Assembly (NCBI RefSeq): GCF_001645105.1
Contig: NZ_LKEG01000052.1
Coordinates: 312,508 to 376,507, forward strand
Origin: Pseudomonas marginalis
GTDB taxonomy: Bacteria; Pseudomonadota; Gammaproteobacteria; Pseudomonadales; Pseudomonadaceae
Reading direction: 5' to 3'
Length of the DNA: 64,000 nt
Shown here: positions 18,282 to 27,404 of the stretch, in pieces
Numbering within the stretch: position 1 is the stretch's first letter
How the letters are laid out: each line of letters opens with the position of its first letter
Program-made: the position numbers and the translations under genes
The notes under the pieces: model-generated
What the model was told of the DNA's origin: nothing
Databases searched by the model: none
Seen by the model: the letters and a program-made list of their open reading frames with translations, nothing else

Positions 18282-19406
18282 GTGCGAATAGCGCTTTTAT
18301 TGTCGGCTTGCCTGCTTTGCCTGAATGCCCAGGCGGCACCGGTGGATGTAGCCAGCCTGGACCGTGGCACCTGGCCCGAGAAGCTCAGCAGCCCGGCGCT
18401 GTTCGATGTGGCTTCACGCGCCGAAATCCTGATGTTCGCTCACAGCCTACTGGCCAGCGAGCGCCAGGATGAAGCCGCGCTCAATCAGCGCCTGGGCCTG
18501 AAGATCATCAACATGGCCGCCATCGACGACCTGCGCCGCCAACTCTGGCAGCGCCTGCTGGAGAACTACACGTTCGCCCAGCAGAGTTGCGAAGTCGACG
18601 CCTCGTTCTGCTATCTGGTAGATAACATGGATGATCTGCTCGAGCAGGCCGGCAAGTTTGAGGTAAGCGAAGACTCCTTCTATATAGGCTGGGCCAACCC
18701 CAGCCATGTGTTCCATGAGCGCTACCTGGACGAGTTGTTGCGCAAGGCTGCGCTGTTCCCACAAATCAGCAGCGAGGTCGCACTGTTCGGCGACCATGAG
18801 CGCAATGGCAACGAATTCAACGACCGCCTGTTCCTGTTGACGTTCGACGGCGGCCCGGCCCCGGTCAGTGGCAATACCGACTGGCTCACCGATTACCTGC
18901 GCAAACAGAAGATGAATGCGACCTTCTTCGCCCTTGGCAGCAGCCTGCAAACCCGTGTGGAACGTAGTTCGGTCGCCGATGTAGAGGCGCTCTATCAAGG
19001 TCAGTGCGTTGGCACCCAGGGGTGGCAGTACCGTTCGCACAGTCATTGGGTGGACTGGCAGAGTTCCATCACCCGCAGCGCATCGCTGGCCCAAAACCTG
19101 ATGCCGGAAAACTACGTGCCGCTGTTCCGGCCGCCCTATGGCCAGCGTCGCGCGGACAGCCAGGGCTTCTTTCAAGCCCAGGGCTTGCAGGTGGCGTTGT
19201 GGGACATCGATTCCCAGGACGAACCAGGCAAGCTCAAGGCCGATGAGTCGGCGCAGCGGGTGCTGACGCTGATGTTGTTGTGGCGCAAAGGGGTCATCGT
19301 GTTTCACGACACCCAGGACAAGGCGCGGGTGGCTTTGCCGATCTTGTTGCAGGCAACGGCGCAGAGTGGTTTGGGGTGGCAGGACTGCCGGGAGGCTTTT
19401 CGCTGA
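18282..19406 (+). CDS. Polysaccharide deacetylase family protein with altered metal site
   Basis: 374 residues from a GTG with GGAGAGGGAGA upstream. A signal peptide ends near NAQA (18), so the protein is exported. The C-terminal part is a NodB/CE4 fold: LLTFDGGPAP (187-193), NATFFALG, FRPPYGQRR, DIDSQDE and VIVFHDTQ. The second Asp of the usual TFDDGP is glycine (G190), and the H-x3-H pair is replaced by RSHSHWVDW, so the normal metal ligands are incomplete. The N-terminal ~180 residues are not recognised. It may be inactive as a deacetylase, or a binding protein. Confidence 0.8.
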   Translation: MRIALLLSACLLCLNAQAAPVDVASLDRGTWPEKLSSPALFDVASRAEILMFAHSLLASERQDEAALNQRLGLKIINMAAIDDLRRQLWQRLLENYTFAQQSCEVDASFCYLVDNMDDLLEQAGKFEVSEDSFYIGWANPSHVFHERYLDELLRKAALFPQISSEVALFGDHERNGNEFNDRLFLLTFDGGPAPVSGNTDWLTDYLRKQKMNATFFALGSSLQTRVERSSVADVEALYQGQCVGTQGWQYRSHSHWVDWQSSITRSASLAQNLMPENYVPLFRPPYGQRRADSQGFFQAQGLQVALWDIDSQDEPGKLKADESAQRVLTLMLLWRKGVIVFHDTQDKARVALPILLQATAQSGLGWQDCREAFR

Positions 19407-19745
19407 AATGCCCGGTCCTGTTGGGGATGAGGCATTTGTGGGGTGATTTTGTGCGACATTTCGATGCAGGCGGACTTCCGACTTTAACGGGGACCATGGT
19501 GCTCGGCTAGTGCTATTCGTCATCCTGAAAAATAAACTTCAAAAAAACGTCAAAGTGCTTTTTTCTGTCATGGGTTTTGCGGTATTACGAAGTCAGATCG
19601 CCGAAACCTGCAGCACAGGTGGCGTCTTCCAAGACTCCTCATGTGGGCACTGCGCTTGACGTCACTCAGGTGCAGTCGGTGGTCGAATCGAGGCGCAGCA
19701 CCGCCCAGGTATTGCGTCGACTGGCTCCCACAAAGGTGACCGAGT
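19407..19745. other. Intergenic region upstream of the phoH-like gene
   Basis: 339 bp between the deacetylase-like gene and the PIN-PhoH gene. I see no gene, REP or clear terminator. The promoter of the PhoH gene is probably here. Confidence 0.5.
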
Positions 19746-21140
19746 ATGGATGATCATGGACGTAACCCTTCTTCCGACCAGCCAATCCTTTATGTGCTTG
19801 ATACCAACGTATTGATCCACGATCCAAACGCACTGCTTAACTTCGAAGAACACCACGTCGCCATTCCGATGATCGTGCTTGAGGAGCTCGACAAACTCAA
19901 AAGCGGGCACCACAGCGTGGCTGCCGAGTGCCGCCAGGCCATCCGCCTGATCGACAAGACATTGGGCGAAGCCTCGCCGGAAGACGTCGAGGTCGGCGTC
20001 CCGATCCAGCGCGGTAAAAGCGGGCCCAAAGGCTTGCTGTCGATCCTGATGAGCAAGCGCAGCGAGCCCAACAGCCTGCTGCCGGAAAACCTGAACGACA
20101 ACAAAATCATTAACCAATTGATCGACCTGCACGCACGCGACAAGGACCTGCGCCTGGTGCTGGTGACCAAAGACATCAATATGCGCCTCAAGGCACGAGC
20201 GTGTGGGATCGCTGCCGAGGACTACAGTACCGACCAACTGGTCGACGATGTGTCGATGCTGTCCCGCGGCTATCACACCGTGACCGGCTCGTTCTGGGAC
20301 CTTGTCAGCAAGGTCGAAACCCGTCAGGACCATGGCCGCACCTGGCACCAGGTGCAACTGATCGACAACCTGCCGGCCGTGCATATCAATGAATTCATCA
20401 TCGACGAACAAGGCTTCGTGGGTTGGATCAAAGAGATCCAGGTCGACAAGCTGTTGATCCTCGACCTGCATCAGGAACCCCTGTTGCACCAGGAAGCCTG
20501 GGGCCTGAAACCGCGTGATATCTACCAGAGCCTGGCGCTGTATGCGCTGCTCGACCCGGACATCCACCTGGTCAACCTGACCGGCGCCGCAGGCTCCGGG
20601 AAAACCATCCTCGCCCTGGCTGCCGCTATCGAGCAGACCATGGTGACCAAGCGCTATCGCCGCATCATCGCCACCCGCAGCGTGCAGGGCCTGGACCAGG
20701 AAATCGGTTTCCTGCCTGGCACCGAAGCGGAAAAAATGGAGCCGTGGCTGGGGGCGATCACCGACAACCTCGAAGCCTTGCACATGGATGACGAAAACAC
20801 CCATGGCAGTGTCGACTACATCCTCAGCAAAGTGCCGTTGCAGTTCAAATCCCTCAACTACATCCGAGGTCGCAGCTTCCAGCAAAGCCTGATTTTGATC
20901 GATGAATGCCAGAACCTCACGCCGCACCAGATGAAAACCATCATCACCCGTGCCGGCGCCGGTTCCAAAGTGGTGTGCCTGGGCAACCTGGCACAGATCG
21001 ACACCCCTTACCTGTCCGCGACCAGCTCCGGGCTGACTTACCTGACGGAACGCTTCAAAGACTTCCCCAACGGCGTGCACATCGCGCTGCAAGGGGTGCC
21101 TCGTTCGATTCTGGCCGAATACGCCGAATCTCACTTGTAG
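19746..21140 (+). CDS. PIN-PhoH family protein (PhoH2-like ATPase/RNase)
   Basis: 464 residues. The N-terminal PIN nuclease domain shows LYVLDTNVLIHDP (15-27) and VLEELDKLK, with further acidic residues near LVTKDINMR. The C-terminal PhoH-like ATPase has Walker A GAAGSGKT near residue 280 and Walker B LILIDECQN near 384. PhoH2-type proteins are reported to be RNA helicase-nucleases. The substrate here is unknown. It stands alone, followed by a REP hairpin and then the moa genes. Confidence 0.92.
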   Translation: MDDHGRNPSSDQPILYVLDTNVLIHDPNALLNFEEHHVAIPMIVLEELDKLKSGHHSVAAECRQAIRLIDKTLGEASPEDVEVGVPIQRGKSGPKGLLSILMSKRSEPNSLLPENLNDNKIINQLIDLHARDKDLRLVLVTKDINMRLKARACGIAAEDYSTDQLVDDVSMLSRGYHTVTGSFWDLVSKVETRQDHGRTWHQVQLIDNLPAVHINEFIIDEQGFVGWIKEIQVDKLLILDLHQEPLLHQEAWGLKPRDIYQSLALYALLDPDIHLVNLTGAAGSGKTILALAAAIEQTMVTKRYRRIIATRSVQGLDQEIGFLPGTEAEKMEPWLGAITDNLEALHMDDENTHGSVDYILSKVPLQFKSLNYIRGRSFQQSLILIDECQNLTPHQMKTIITRAGAGSKVVCLGNLAQIDTPYLSATSSGLTYLTERFKDFPNGVHIALQGVPRSILAEYAESHL

Positions 21141-21151
21141 ATACGGTCAGT

Positions 21152-21176
21152 GTGGGAGGGCACTTGCCCCTCCCAC
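21152..21176. repeat. REP palindrome between the phoH-like gene and moaC
   Basis: GTGGGAGGGCACTTGCCCC and its partner arm form a hairpin followed by ATTTTG. It is 11 bp after the PIN-PhoH stop, a likely transcript end. Confidence 0.85.
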
Positions 21177-21228
21177 ATTTTGATCGGCGATAGGTTTACA
21201 ATCGGTGCTCCTGATCAGGAGTATCCCT

Positions 21229-21702
21229 GTGCTGACTCATCTCGATTCCCAAGGTCGCGCCCATATGGTCGACGTCACCGACAAGTCCGTGACGTTCCGT
21301 GAGGCGGTGGCCGAAGCGCGCGTGCGCATGTTGCCCGAGACCCTGAAAATGATTGTCGACGGCGCCCACCCCAAGGGCGACGTGTTTGCCGTGGCCCGCA
21401 TTGCCGGGATCCAGGCCGCGAAAAAAACCAGTGACTTGATTCCCCTCTGCCACCCGCTGATGTTGACCGGCGTCAAGGTCGAACTGAGCGCCGACGGCGC
21501 AGACTCGGTGCATATCGTGGCGCGCTGCAAGCTCTCCGGCCAGACCGGCGTGGAAATGGAGGCGTTGACCGCTGCCAGCGTCGCCGCGCTGACCATCTAC
21601 GACATGTGCAAGGCTGTAGACCGTGGCATGACCATCGAAAGTATTCGCCTGCTAGAAAAACTCGGCGGTAAAAGCGGGCACTTCAAGGCGGACCAGGCAT
21701 GA
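21229..21702 (+). CDS. moaC: Cyclic pyranopterin monophosphate synthase MoaC
   Basis: Catalyses the second half of the first step of molybdenum cofactor synthesis, forming cyclic pyranopterin monophosphate with MoaA. It has 157 residues from the GTG at 21229, with CAGGAG seven bases upstream. Family motifs are AHMVDVTDK, KGDVFAVARIAGIQAAKKTSDLIPLCHPL (catalytic Lys and His) and GVEMEALTAASVAALTIYDMCKA. It overlaps moaD by 4 bp; moaA is not in the window. Confidence 0.97.
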   Translation: MLTHLDSQGRAHMVDVTDKSVTFREAVAEARVRMLPETLKMIVDGAHPKGDVFAVARIAGIQAAKKTSDLIPLCHPLMLTGVKVELSADGADSVHIVARCKLSGQTGVEMEALTAASVAALTIYDMCKAVDRGMTIESIRLLEKLGGKSGHFKADQA

Positions 21703-21941
21703 GCATCAACGTATTGTTTTTTGCGCGTTACGCAGAGGCTGTGGGCCTTGATTCGCTGGAGATGGAGGGCGAGTTCGCCACCGTCGATGCTGTGCGCCTC
21801 GCGCTGGCCAGTGACCCGGAGTTTGCAGTGCTCAACGAGACCAGCCTGATGTGTGCGCGCAACGAAGAGTTGTGCGGCCTCGATGAGCCGGTGCAGGCGG
21901 GTGACGAAGTGGCGTTCTTCCCTCCCGTGACTGGAGGCTGA
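21699..21941 (+). CDS. moaD: Molybdopterin synthase sulfur-carrier subunit MoaD
   Basis: 80-residue ubiquitin-fold protein ending in PPVTGG. The C-terminal Gly-Gly carries the thiocarboxylate used to insert sulfur into the pterin. Its ATG overlaps the moaC stop (ATGA), and moaE starts two bases after its stop, so the three are one translationally coupled unit. Confidence 0.97.
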   Translation: MSINVLFFARYAEAVGLDSLEMEGEFATVDAVRLALASDPEFAVLNETSLMCARNEELCGLDEPVQAGDEVAFFPPVTGG

Positions 21942-21943
21942 CC

Positions 21944-22393
21944 ATGGCTATTCGTGTGCAAGCCCAGGCGTTTGATCCGGGCGTCGAGGTGAATGCCATG
22001 CACGCGGCCAATGTCGGCGTGGGCGCGGTGGTGAGCTTTGTCGGCTATGTGCGCGACTTCAATGACGGCCGCGACGTGTCGGGGATGTTCCTGGAGCACT
22101 ACCCCGGCATGACCGAAAAGGCGTTGGCCAAGATCGCCGTGGAGGCCGAGCAGCGTTGGCCGCTGCTCAAGTTGGAAGTGTTGCATCGCATCGGCGCGCT
22201 GGAGCCGGGTGAGCCGATTGTGTTCGTTGCCGCCGCCAGTGCCCATCGCCAAGCCGCGTTTGATGCCTGTGCGTTTGTGATGGACTACCTGAAGACCCGG
22301 GCGCCGTTCTGGAAGAAGGAAAACACACCTGAGGGCGCCCGCTGGGTAGAGGGGCGCAACAGCGATCACGCAGCGGCGGATCGCTGGAAATAA
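21944..22393 (+). CDS. moaE: Molybdopterin synthase catalytic subunit MoaE
   Basis: 149 residues. With MoaD it converts cyclic pyranopterin monophosphate to molybdopterin. Motifs are GAVVSFVGYVRDFN, LEHYPGMTEKAL, HRIGALEPGEPIVFVAAASAHR and the C-terminal KTRAPFWKKE with the catalytic lysine. It is the last gene of moaCDE and is followed by a REPIN. Confidence 0.97.
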   Translation: MAIRVQAQAFDPGVEVNAMHAANVGVGAVVSFVGYVRDFNDGRDVSGMFLEHYPGMTEKALAKIAVEAEQRWPLLKLEVLHRIGALEPGEPIVFVAAASAHRQAAFDACAFVMDYLKTRAPFWKKENTPEGARWVEGRNSDHAAADRWK

Positions 22394-22432
22394 CCAGCCG
22401 AACACCTATCTCAACATCAGCTGAAATCAAAT

Positions 22433-22520
22433 GTGGGAGGGGGCTTGCCCCCGATAACTGTGGCACATTCAACACCTCTGTTGACTGATACACCGCTATC
22501 GGGAGCAAGCCCCCTCCCAC
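22433..22520. repeat. REPIN between moaE and rhlB
   Basis: Two inverted GTGGGAGGGGGCTTGC-type REPs flank a 45-bp core. It separates the convergent moaE and rhlB genes and could terminate both. Confidence 0.9.
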
Positions 22521-22540
22521 ATTTTTTATCGCATTTCAGC

Positions 22541-24004
22541 TTACTGACGCTTGCGTTCCACGGCGCGCAACAGGTGCGTCGGCGGCGTCTCACAGCTGAT
22601 CTTGCGACCCAGCAGCGTCTCGATTGACGGTAACTGATACGAGTCATCCTCCCCAGCAAAGCTGATCGACACACCCGCCGCCCCGGCCCGCCCTGTACGG
22701 CCAATGCGGTGCACGTAGTCGTCCGGCACTTCCGGGAGGGTGAAGTTGATCACGTGGCTGATGCCGTCGATGTGAATGCCGCGACCCGCTACGTCGGTGG
22801 CCACCAGCACACGAATCTTGCCTTCGCGGAAACCTTCCAGGGTCTTGATGCGCTTGTGTTGCGGCACATCGCCGGACAGTTGCGCGGCGTTCACACCATC
22901 ACGCACCAGGCGTTCTTCGATGCGACGCACTTCGTCCTTGCGGTTGGCGAACACCATCACGCGCTCCCAACCGTTGTCGTTGACCAGGTTGTAGAGCAGC
23001 TTGTACTTGTCGGCACCGGCCACGGCGTAGATATGTTGCTCGACGTTCTCGCTGGCGACGTTGAGCGCTTCGATCTCGACGATGGACGGGTCGGTGGTCC
23101 ACTGCTTGGCGAGGTTCATCACGTCTTCGGTGAAGGTCGCGGAGAACAGCAGGGTCTGGCGCTCGGCCTTCGGTGGGGTCTGGCGAATGATCTGGCGCAC
23201 TTGCGGGATAAAGCCCATGTCGAGCATGCGGTCGGCTTCGTCCAGCACCATCACTTCGACCATGTCCAGGTGCACGTCGCCGCGCTGGTTGAAGTCCAGC
23301 AGGCGGCCCGGCGTGGCCACCAGAATGTCGCAGTGACGGGCTTCAAGGTGCTTGAGCTGCTTGTCGAAGTCCATGCCGCCGACGAACGTCATGACGTTGA
23401 GGCCGGTGTACTTGGTGAGGTCGGCGGCGTCTTTGGCGATCTGCACCACCAGCTCGCGGGTCGGGGCGATGATCAGTGCGCGCGGCTCACCCATGTAGCG
23501 TTCTTTCGGCGGTGGCGTCTGCAGCAGCTGGGTGATGATCGAGATCAGGAAGGCGGCGGTCTTGCCGGTACCGGTCTGGGCGCGACCGATGGCGTCTTTG
23601 CCGGCGAGGGTAAAGCCGAGCACCTGCGCCTGGATCGGCGTGCAGTACGGGAAGCCCAGGTCCTGGATGGCGTGCATCAGTTCCGGGGCCAGTTTGAAAT
23701 CGTGGAAGCGGGTCTTGCCTTCCAGGGGCTCGACGACGAAGTCTTCGAGTTTCCATGGGATCACGGGCGGTTTTGGTGCACGTTCACGGCGCGGCTTGGG
23801 CGCGACTGGCGCGGGAGCGGCCTCAACCGGCTCTGCCTGTTCAGGCGGCTTCACGGTCGGCTTCTTCGGCGGGGTGACAGGTGCGGTCCGACCTGGCTGC
23901 TGACCGTCATTGCGGCTGCCGGGCGTGGGGGTTGGAGCACTGGAATCAGGCGCGAGCGGCTCAGCCTCGCTTTTGCCGAACATCTTCTTAAGTGCTTTGA
24001 GCAC
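22541..24004 (-). CDS. rhlB: DEAD-box ATP-dependent RNA helicase RhlB
   Basis: 487 residues. An N-terminal low-complexity Pro/Ala/Lys-rich region of about 90 residues precedes the helicase core. The core has GRAQTGTGKTAAF (motif I), PTRELVVQIA, TPGRLLDF, VLDEADRMLDMGF (motif II), SAT, DVAGRGIHID and HRIGRTGRAG (motif VI). In E. coli, RhlB works in the RNA degradosome with RNase E. The name RhlB is the usual annotation for this Pseudomonas paralogue; another DEAD-box subfamily name is possible. Confidence 0.93.
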   Translation of the reverse strand: MLKALKKMFGKSEAEPLAPDSSAPTPTPGSRNDGQQPGRTAPVTPPKKPTVKPPEQAEPVEAAPAPVAPKPRRERAPKPPVIPWKLEDFVVEPLEGKTRFHDFKLAPELMHAIQDLGFPYCTPIQAQVLGFTLAGKDAIGRAQTGTGKTAAFLISIITQLLQTPPPKERYMGEPRALIIAPTRELVVQIAKDAADLTKYTGLNVMTFVGGMDFDKQLKHLEARHCDILVATPGRLLDFNQRGDVHLDMVEVMVLDEADRMLDMGFIPQVRQIIRQTPPKAERQTLLFSATFTEDVMNLAKQWTTDPSIVEIEALNVASENVEQHIYAVAGADKYKLLYNLVNDNGWERVMVFANRKDEVRRIEERLVRDGVNAAQLSGDVPQHKRIKTLEGFREGKIRVLVATDVAGRGIHIDGISHVINFTLPEVPDDYVHRIGRTGRAGAAGVSISFAGEDDSYQLPSIETLLGRKISCETPPTHLLRAVERKRQ

Positions 24005-24106
24005 GGTGATCTCATTAATTGGTTAAGGAATGTACGCCGGCCAGTGTAATGCAAGAATCGGGCGCGGCGTAGTGCGTCTGTCATACGGCTACATAAACGC
24101 CGGGTT

Positions 24107-24763
24107 TCAGCCCAGGCGCGCGGTCAGCCAGGCGCCGATATCGTGTATCTCCTGGGGTAACACTTCGTGGCCCATTGGGTATTCCTGCCATGTCACGGTG
24201 ACACCACGGCTCTTCAGGTGCTCATACGCCGTGCGACCCATGGCGTTCTGTACCACTTCATCGTACTGGCCGTGCAGACACAGCGTTGGAATGCGCTGCT
24301 GGCTGGCAGATAATTCCAGCTCATTATCGAAGGTGGGGGCGTAGGTGGAGAGGGCAATGACACCACCCAAGGGGCCTTCCCAATTAAGAAACGCCGTGTG
24401 GAATACCACCGCACCGCCTTGGGAAAAACCTGCGAGAAAAATCCGCGAAGCGTCTATTCCGGTTCTCTTCTGTGCCTCGATCAAATCCGTGACCATTTTG
24501 GCCGACACTTCCAGCTCTTCCAGGCTGATCGACCGCGCCGGGCTCATGGCCTTGATGTCGTACCAACTGGGCATCTCGTAGCCGCCATTGATTGTCACCG
24601 GGCGGGTCGGTGCCTGGGGCAAAACGAAGCGGGTGGTCAGCAAGCTTTCCTGCAACGCTTCGGCCACCGGCAGGAAGTCGTAGCGATCGGCACCCAGGCC
24701 ATGCAACCAGATTACGCAGGCGTCTGCGGGCTTGGCGGGCTGAAGAATCAAGGGGTCGGTCAT
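24107..24763 (-). CDS. estB: Carboxylesterase (EstB-type serine esterase)
   Basis: 218 residues from the ATG at 24763 with GGAG upstream. Length and sequence fit P. fluorescens carboxylesterase II very closely from memory (MTDPLILQPAKPADACVIWL). The alpha/beta-hydrolase catalytic triad is in place: S114 in GFSQGG, D168 in HGQYD and H199 in PMGHE. It hydrolyses short-chain esters and thioester-like substrates. It is a single gene, tail to head with rhlB. Confidence 0.96.
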   Translation of the reverse strand: MTDPLILQPAKPADACVIWLHGLGADRYDFLPVAEALQESLLTTRFVLPQAPTRPVTINGGYEMPSWYDIKAMSPARSISLEELEVSAKMVTDLIEAQKRTGIDASRIFLAGFSQGGAVVFHTAFLNWEGPLGGVIALSTYAPTFDNELELSASQQRIPTLCLHGQYDEVVQNAMGRTAYEHLKSRGVTVTWQEYPMGHEVLPQEIHDIGAWLTARLG

Positions 24764-24898
24764 GTCTGCTCCATTAATGTGCGTGCGCTCCGATTGGGTG
24801 CGTCGGAACGGTGCGCGATGGGTTGATCTGTTAAGAAGATGTCGCACGGTTGAATCTTTTTCTATTGACCGTGGGCTGAATCGACTCAGCCGGCACTC

Positions 24899-24914
24899 TG
24901 GTACGGGCCTTGCT
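24899..24914 (+). promoter_or_regulatory. Sigma-54 promoter of aapJQMP
   Basis: TGGTACGGGCCTTGCT matches the RpoN consensus TGGCACG-N4-TTGCW. It has exactly 10 bp between the -24 GG and the -12 GC. It lies 195 bp upstream of aapJ in the right orientation. This fits nitrogen or amino-acid responsive control by an NtrC-family activator. Confidence 0.8.
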
Positions 24915-25108
24915 ATGTGTTGAACGATGTCAGCGCTATCTCAGGACGGTAACACTATCAGTGACTGCCGCTTGTGGGATAGCAACTGGATTGATCGCAA
25001 CAACCTCATGCCGCTTGACCCCAAAAAAAGCCAACACGGGTCGATATCGCCTCATAAGGGTGCGCTGAGGTTCGAGCTCCGACACAACAAGAGCAACTGG
25101 AGGTTTGA

Positions 25109-26140
25109 ATGAAGGTATTGAAATCCACCCTGGCCATCGTTTCCGCGGCGGCTGTACTGGGTGTCAGTGGTTTCGCCCAAGCTGGCGCCACGCTGGACGC
25201 CGTGCAGAAGAAAGGCTTTGTGCAATGTGGCGTGAGTGACGGTCTGCCGGGTTTCTCGGTACCGGATGCCAGCGGCAAGATCCTGGGGATCGACGCTGAT
25301 GTTTGCCGCGCTGTGGCGGCTGCCGTTTTCGGCGACGCGACCAAGGTCAAATTCAGCCAGTTGAACGCCAAGGAGCGTTTCACCGCGCTTCAATCCGGCG
25401 AAGTCGACATTCTGTCCCGTAACACCACCATGACCAGCTCCCGCGATGCCGGCATGGGCCTGAAATTCCCAGGCTTCATCACTTACTACGACGGCATTGG
25501 CTTTCTGGTAAACAACAAGCTGGGCGTGAAAAGTGCCAAGGAACTGGACGGTGCAACCATCTGCATCCAGGCCGGTACCACCACTGAGCTGAACGTTTCC
25601 GACTACTTCCGTGGCAACAACCTGAAGTACACCCCGATCACCTTCGACACCTCCGATGAAAGCGCCAAGTCGCTGGAATCCGGTCGTTGCGACGTACTGA
25701 CTTCCGACAAGTCCCAATTGTTCGCCCAGCGCAGCAAGCTGGCCGCGCCGAAAGACTACGTGGTTCTGCCGGAAACCATTTCCAAGGAACCTCTGGGCCC
25801 GGTCGTGCGTAACGGCGACGACGAGTGGCTGGCCATCGTGCGCTGGGTTGGCTACGCCATGCTCAACGCTGAAGAGGCCGGTATCACCTCGAAAAACGTT
25901 GAGGCTGAAGCCAAATCCACCAAGAACCCGGACGTTGCACGTCTGCTCGGTGCTGACGGTGAATACGGCAAAGACCTGAAAGTGAAGAAAGATTGGGTCG
26001 TACAGATCGTCAAGCAAGTCGGTAACTACGGTGAAGTGTTCGAGCGCAACCTGGGCAAGAGCACCCCGCTGGAAATCGACCGTGGCCTGAACGCGCTGTG
26101 GAACAACGGCGGCATTCAATACGCACCACCTGTGCGCTGA
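25109..26140 (+). CDS. aapJ: General L-amino acid ABC transporter, periplasmic binding protein AapJ
   Basis: 343 residues with a signal peptide (ending GFAQA). It is a PBP family 3 protein with the pattern GVSDGLPGFSVPDASGKILGIDADVCRAVAAAVFGD and DILSRNTTMTSSRD that marks the AapJ/BztA group. It binds L-amino acids (Glu, Asp, Gln and others in related systems) in the periplasm for AapQMP. It is the first gene of a four-gene operon with a sigma-54 promoter, with AGGAG-like GGAGG before the ATG. Confidence 0.95.
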   Translation: MKVLKSTLAIVSAAAVLGVSGFAQAGATLDAVQKKGFVQCGVSDGLPGFSVPDASGKILGIDADVCRAVAAAVFGDATKVKFSQLNAKERFTALQSGEVDILSRNTTMTSSRDAGMGLKFPGFITYYDGIGFLVNNKLGVKSAKELDGATICIQAGTTTELNVSDYFRGNNLKYTPITFDTSDESAKSLESGRCDVLTSDKSQLFAQRSKLAAPKDYVVLPETISKEPLGPVVRNGDDEWLAIVRWVGYAMLNAEEAGITSKNVEAEAKSTKNPDVARLLGADGEYGKDLKVKKDWVVQIVKQVGNYGEVFERNLGKSTPLEIDRGLNALWNNGGIQYAPPVR

Positions 26141-26212
26141 TCGCTGATGGTTCTGTCACCCGGTGGGCCAACCGCCGGGTGATGTTCTGTTCCATTATTT
26201 CCGGGGCACTTC

Positions 26213-27394
26213 ATGCAAAATCAAATCGGCGCACCAAAGCAGAAGCTCAGCTTCAGCGATCCCAAAGTGCGTGCGTGGCTCTTCCAGATCATCACGATTG
26301 TGGCGGTGGTCTCGCTGGGCTGGTACCTCTTCAATAACACCCAGACCAACCTGCAACACCGAGGCATTACCTCGGGTTTCGACTTCCTTGAGCGCAGTGC
26401 CGGCTTCGGTATCGCGCAGCACCTGATCGACTACACCGAATCGGACAGTTATGCCCGGGTGTTTGTGATCGGTTTGCTCAACACCTTGCTGGTGACCTTT
26501 ATCGGCGTGATCCTGGCGACACTGCTCGGGTTCGTGATCGGCGTGGCGCGGCTGTCGCCGAACTGGATGATCAACAAACTGGCGACGGTGTATGTGGAGG
26601 TCTTCCGCAACATTCCGCCGCTGCTGCAAATCCTGTTCTGGTACTTCGCGGTGTTCCTGACCATGCCGGGGCCGCGTAACAGCCACAACTTCGGCGATAC
26701 CTTCTTTGTCAGCAGCCGTGGCCTGAACATGCCGGCAGCGCTTGCCGCTGACGGTTTCTGGCCGTTTGTGGCCAGCATCGCCGTCGCCATCGTGGCAATC
26801 GTGCTGATGGCGCGTTGGGCCAACAAACGCTTCGAAGCAACCGGCGTACCCTTCCACAAATTCTGGGCGGGCCTGGCGCTGTTCATCCTGATCCCGGCGC
26901 TGTGCGCCTTGATCTTCGGTGCACCGCTGCACTGGGAAATGCCCAAGCTGCAAGGTTTCAACTTTGTCGGCGGCTGGGTACTCATCCCGGAACTGCTGGC
27001 ACTGACCCTGGCGCTGACCGTCTACACGGCAGCATTTATTGCCGAGATCGTGCGGTCGGGCATCAAGTCCGTCAGCCACGGCCAGACCGAAGCCGCGCGC
27101 TCCCTGGGCCTGCGCCCTGGGCCGATGCTGCGCAAGGTCATCATCCCGCAGGCCCTGCGGGTGATCATTCCGCCGCTGACCAGCCAATACCTGAACCTGG
27201 CGAAGAACTCCTCGCTGGCGGCCGGTATCGGTTACCCGGAGATGGTTTCGCTGTTTGCCGGCACGGTACTCAACCAGACCGGACAGGCCATCGAAGTCAT
27301 TGCCATCACCATGAGCGTGTACCTGGCGATCAGCATCAGCATTTCCCTGCTGATGAACTGGTACAACAAGCGCATTGCGCTGATCGAGCGGTGA
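26213..27394 (+). CDS. aapQ: L-amino acid ABC transporter permease AapQ
   Basis: 393-residue inner-membrane permease of the HisMQ family. It has several hydrophobic helices and the EAA-loop motif QTEAARSLGLRPGPMLRKVIIPQALRVIIPPL near residue 300. The length, larger than simple HisM-type permeases, is typical for AapQ/BztB with extra N-terminal helices. The first ATG at 26213 follows a GGGGC-type site. It is paired with AapM 10 bp downstream. Confidence 0.94.
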   Translation: MQNQIGAPKQKLSFSDPKVRAWLFQIITIVAVVSLGWYLFNNTQTNLQHRGITSGFDFLERSAGFGIAQHLIDYTESDSYARVFVIGLLNTLLVTFIGVILATLLGFVIGVARLSPNWMINKLATVYVEVFRNIPPLLQILFWYFAVFLTMPGPRNSHNFGDTFFVSSRGLNMPAALAADGFWPFVASIAVAIVAIVLMARWANKRFEATGVPFHKFWAGLALFILIPALCALIFGAPLHWEMPKLQGFNFVGGWVLIPELLALTLALTVYTAAFIAEIVRSGIKSVSHGQTEAARSLGLRPGPMLRKVIIPQALRVIIPPLTSQYLNLAKNSSLAAGIGYPEMVSLFAGTVLNQTGQAIEVIAITMSVYLAISISISLLMNWYNKRIALIER

Positions 27395-27404
27395 GGAAAC
27401 GCCC

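Noticed and set aside
19662..21134. 490-codon minus-strand frame opposite the PIN-PhoH gene
   Set aside because: Mirror frame of a clear gene; low-complexity residues and no family motif.
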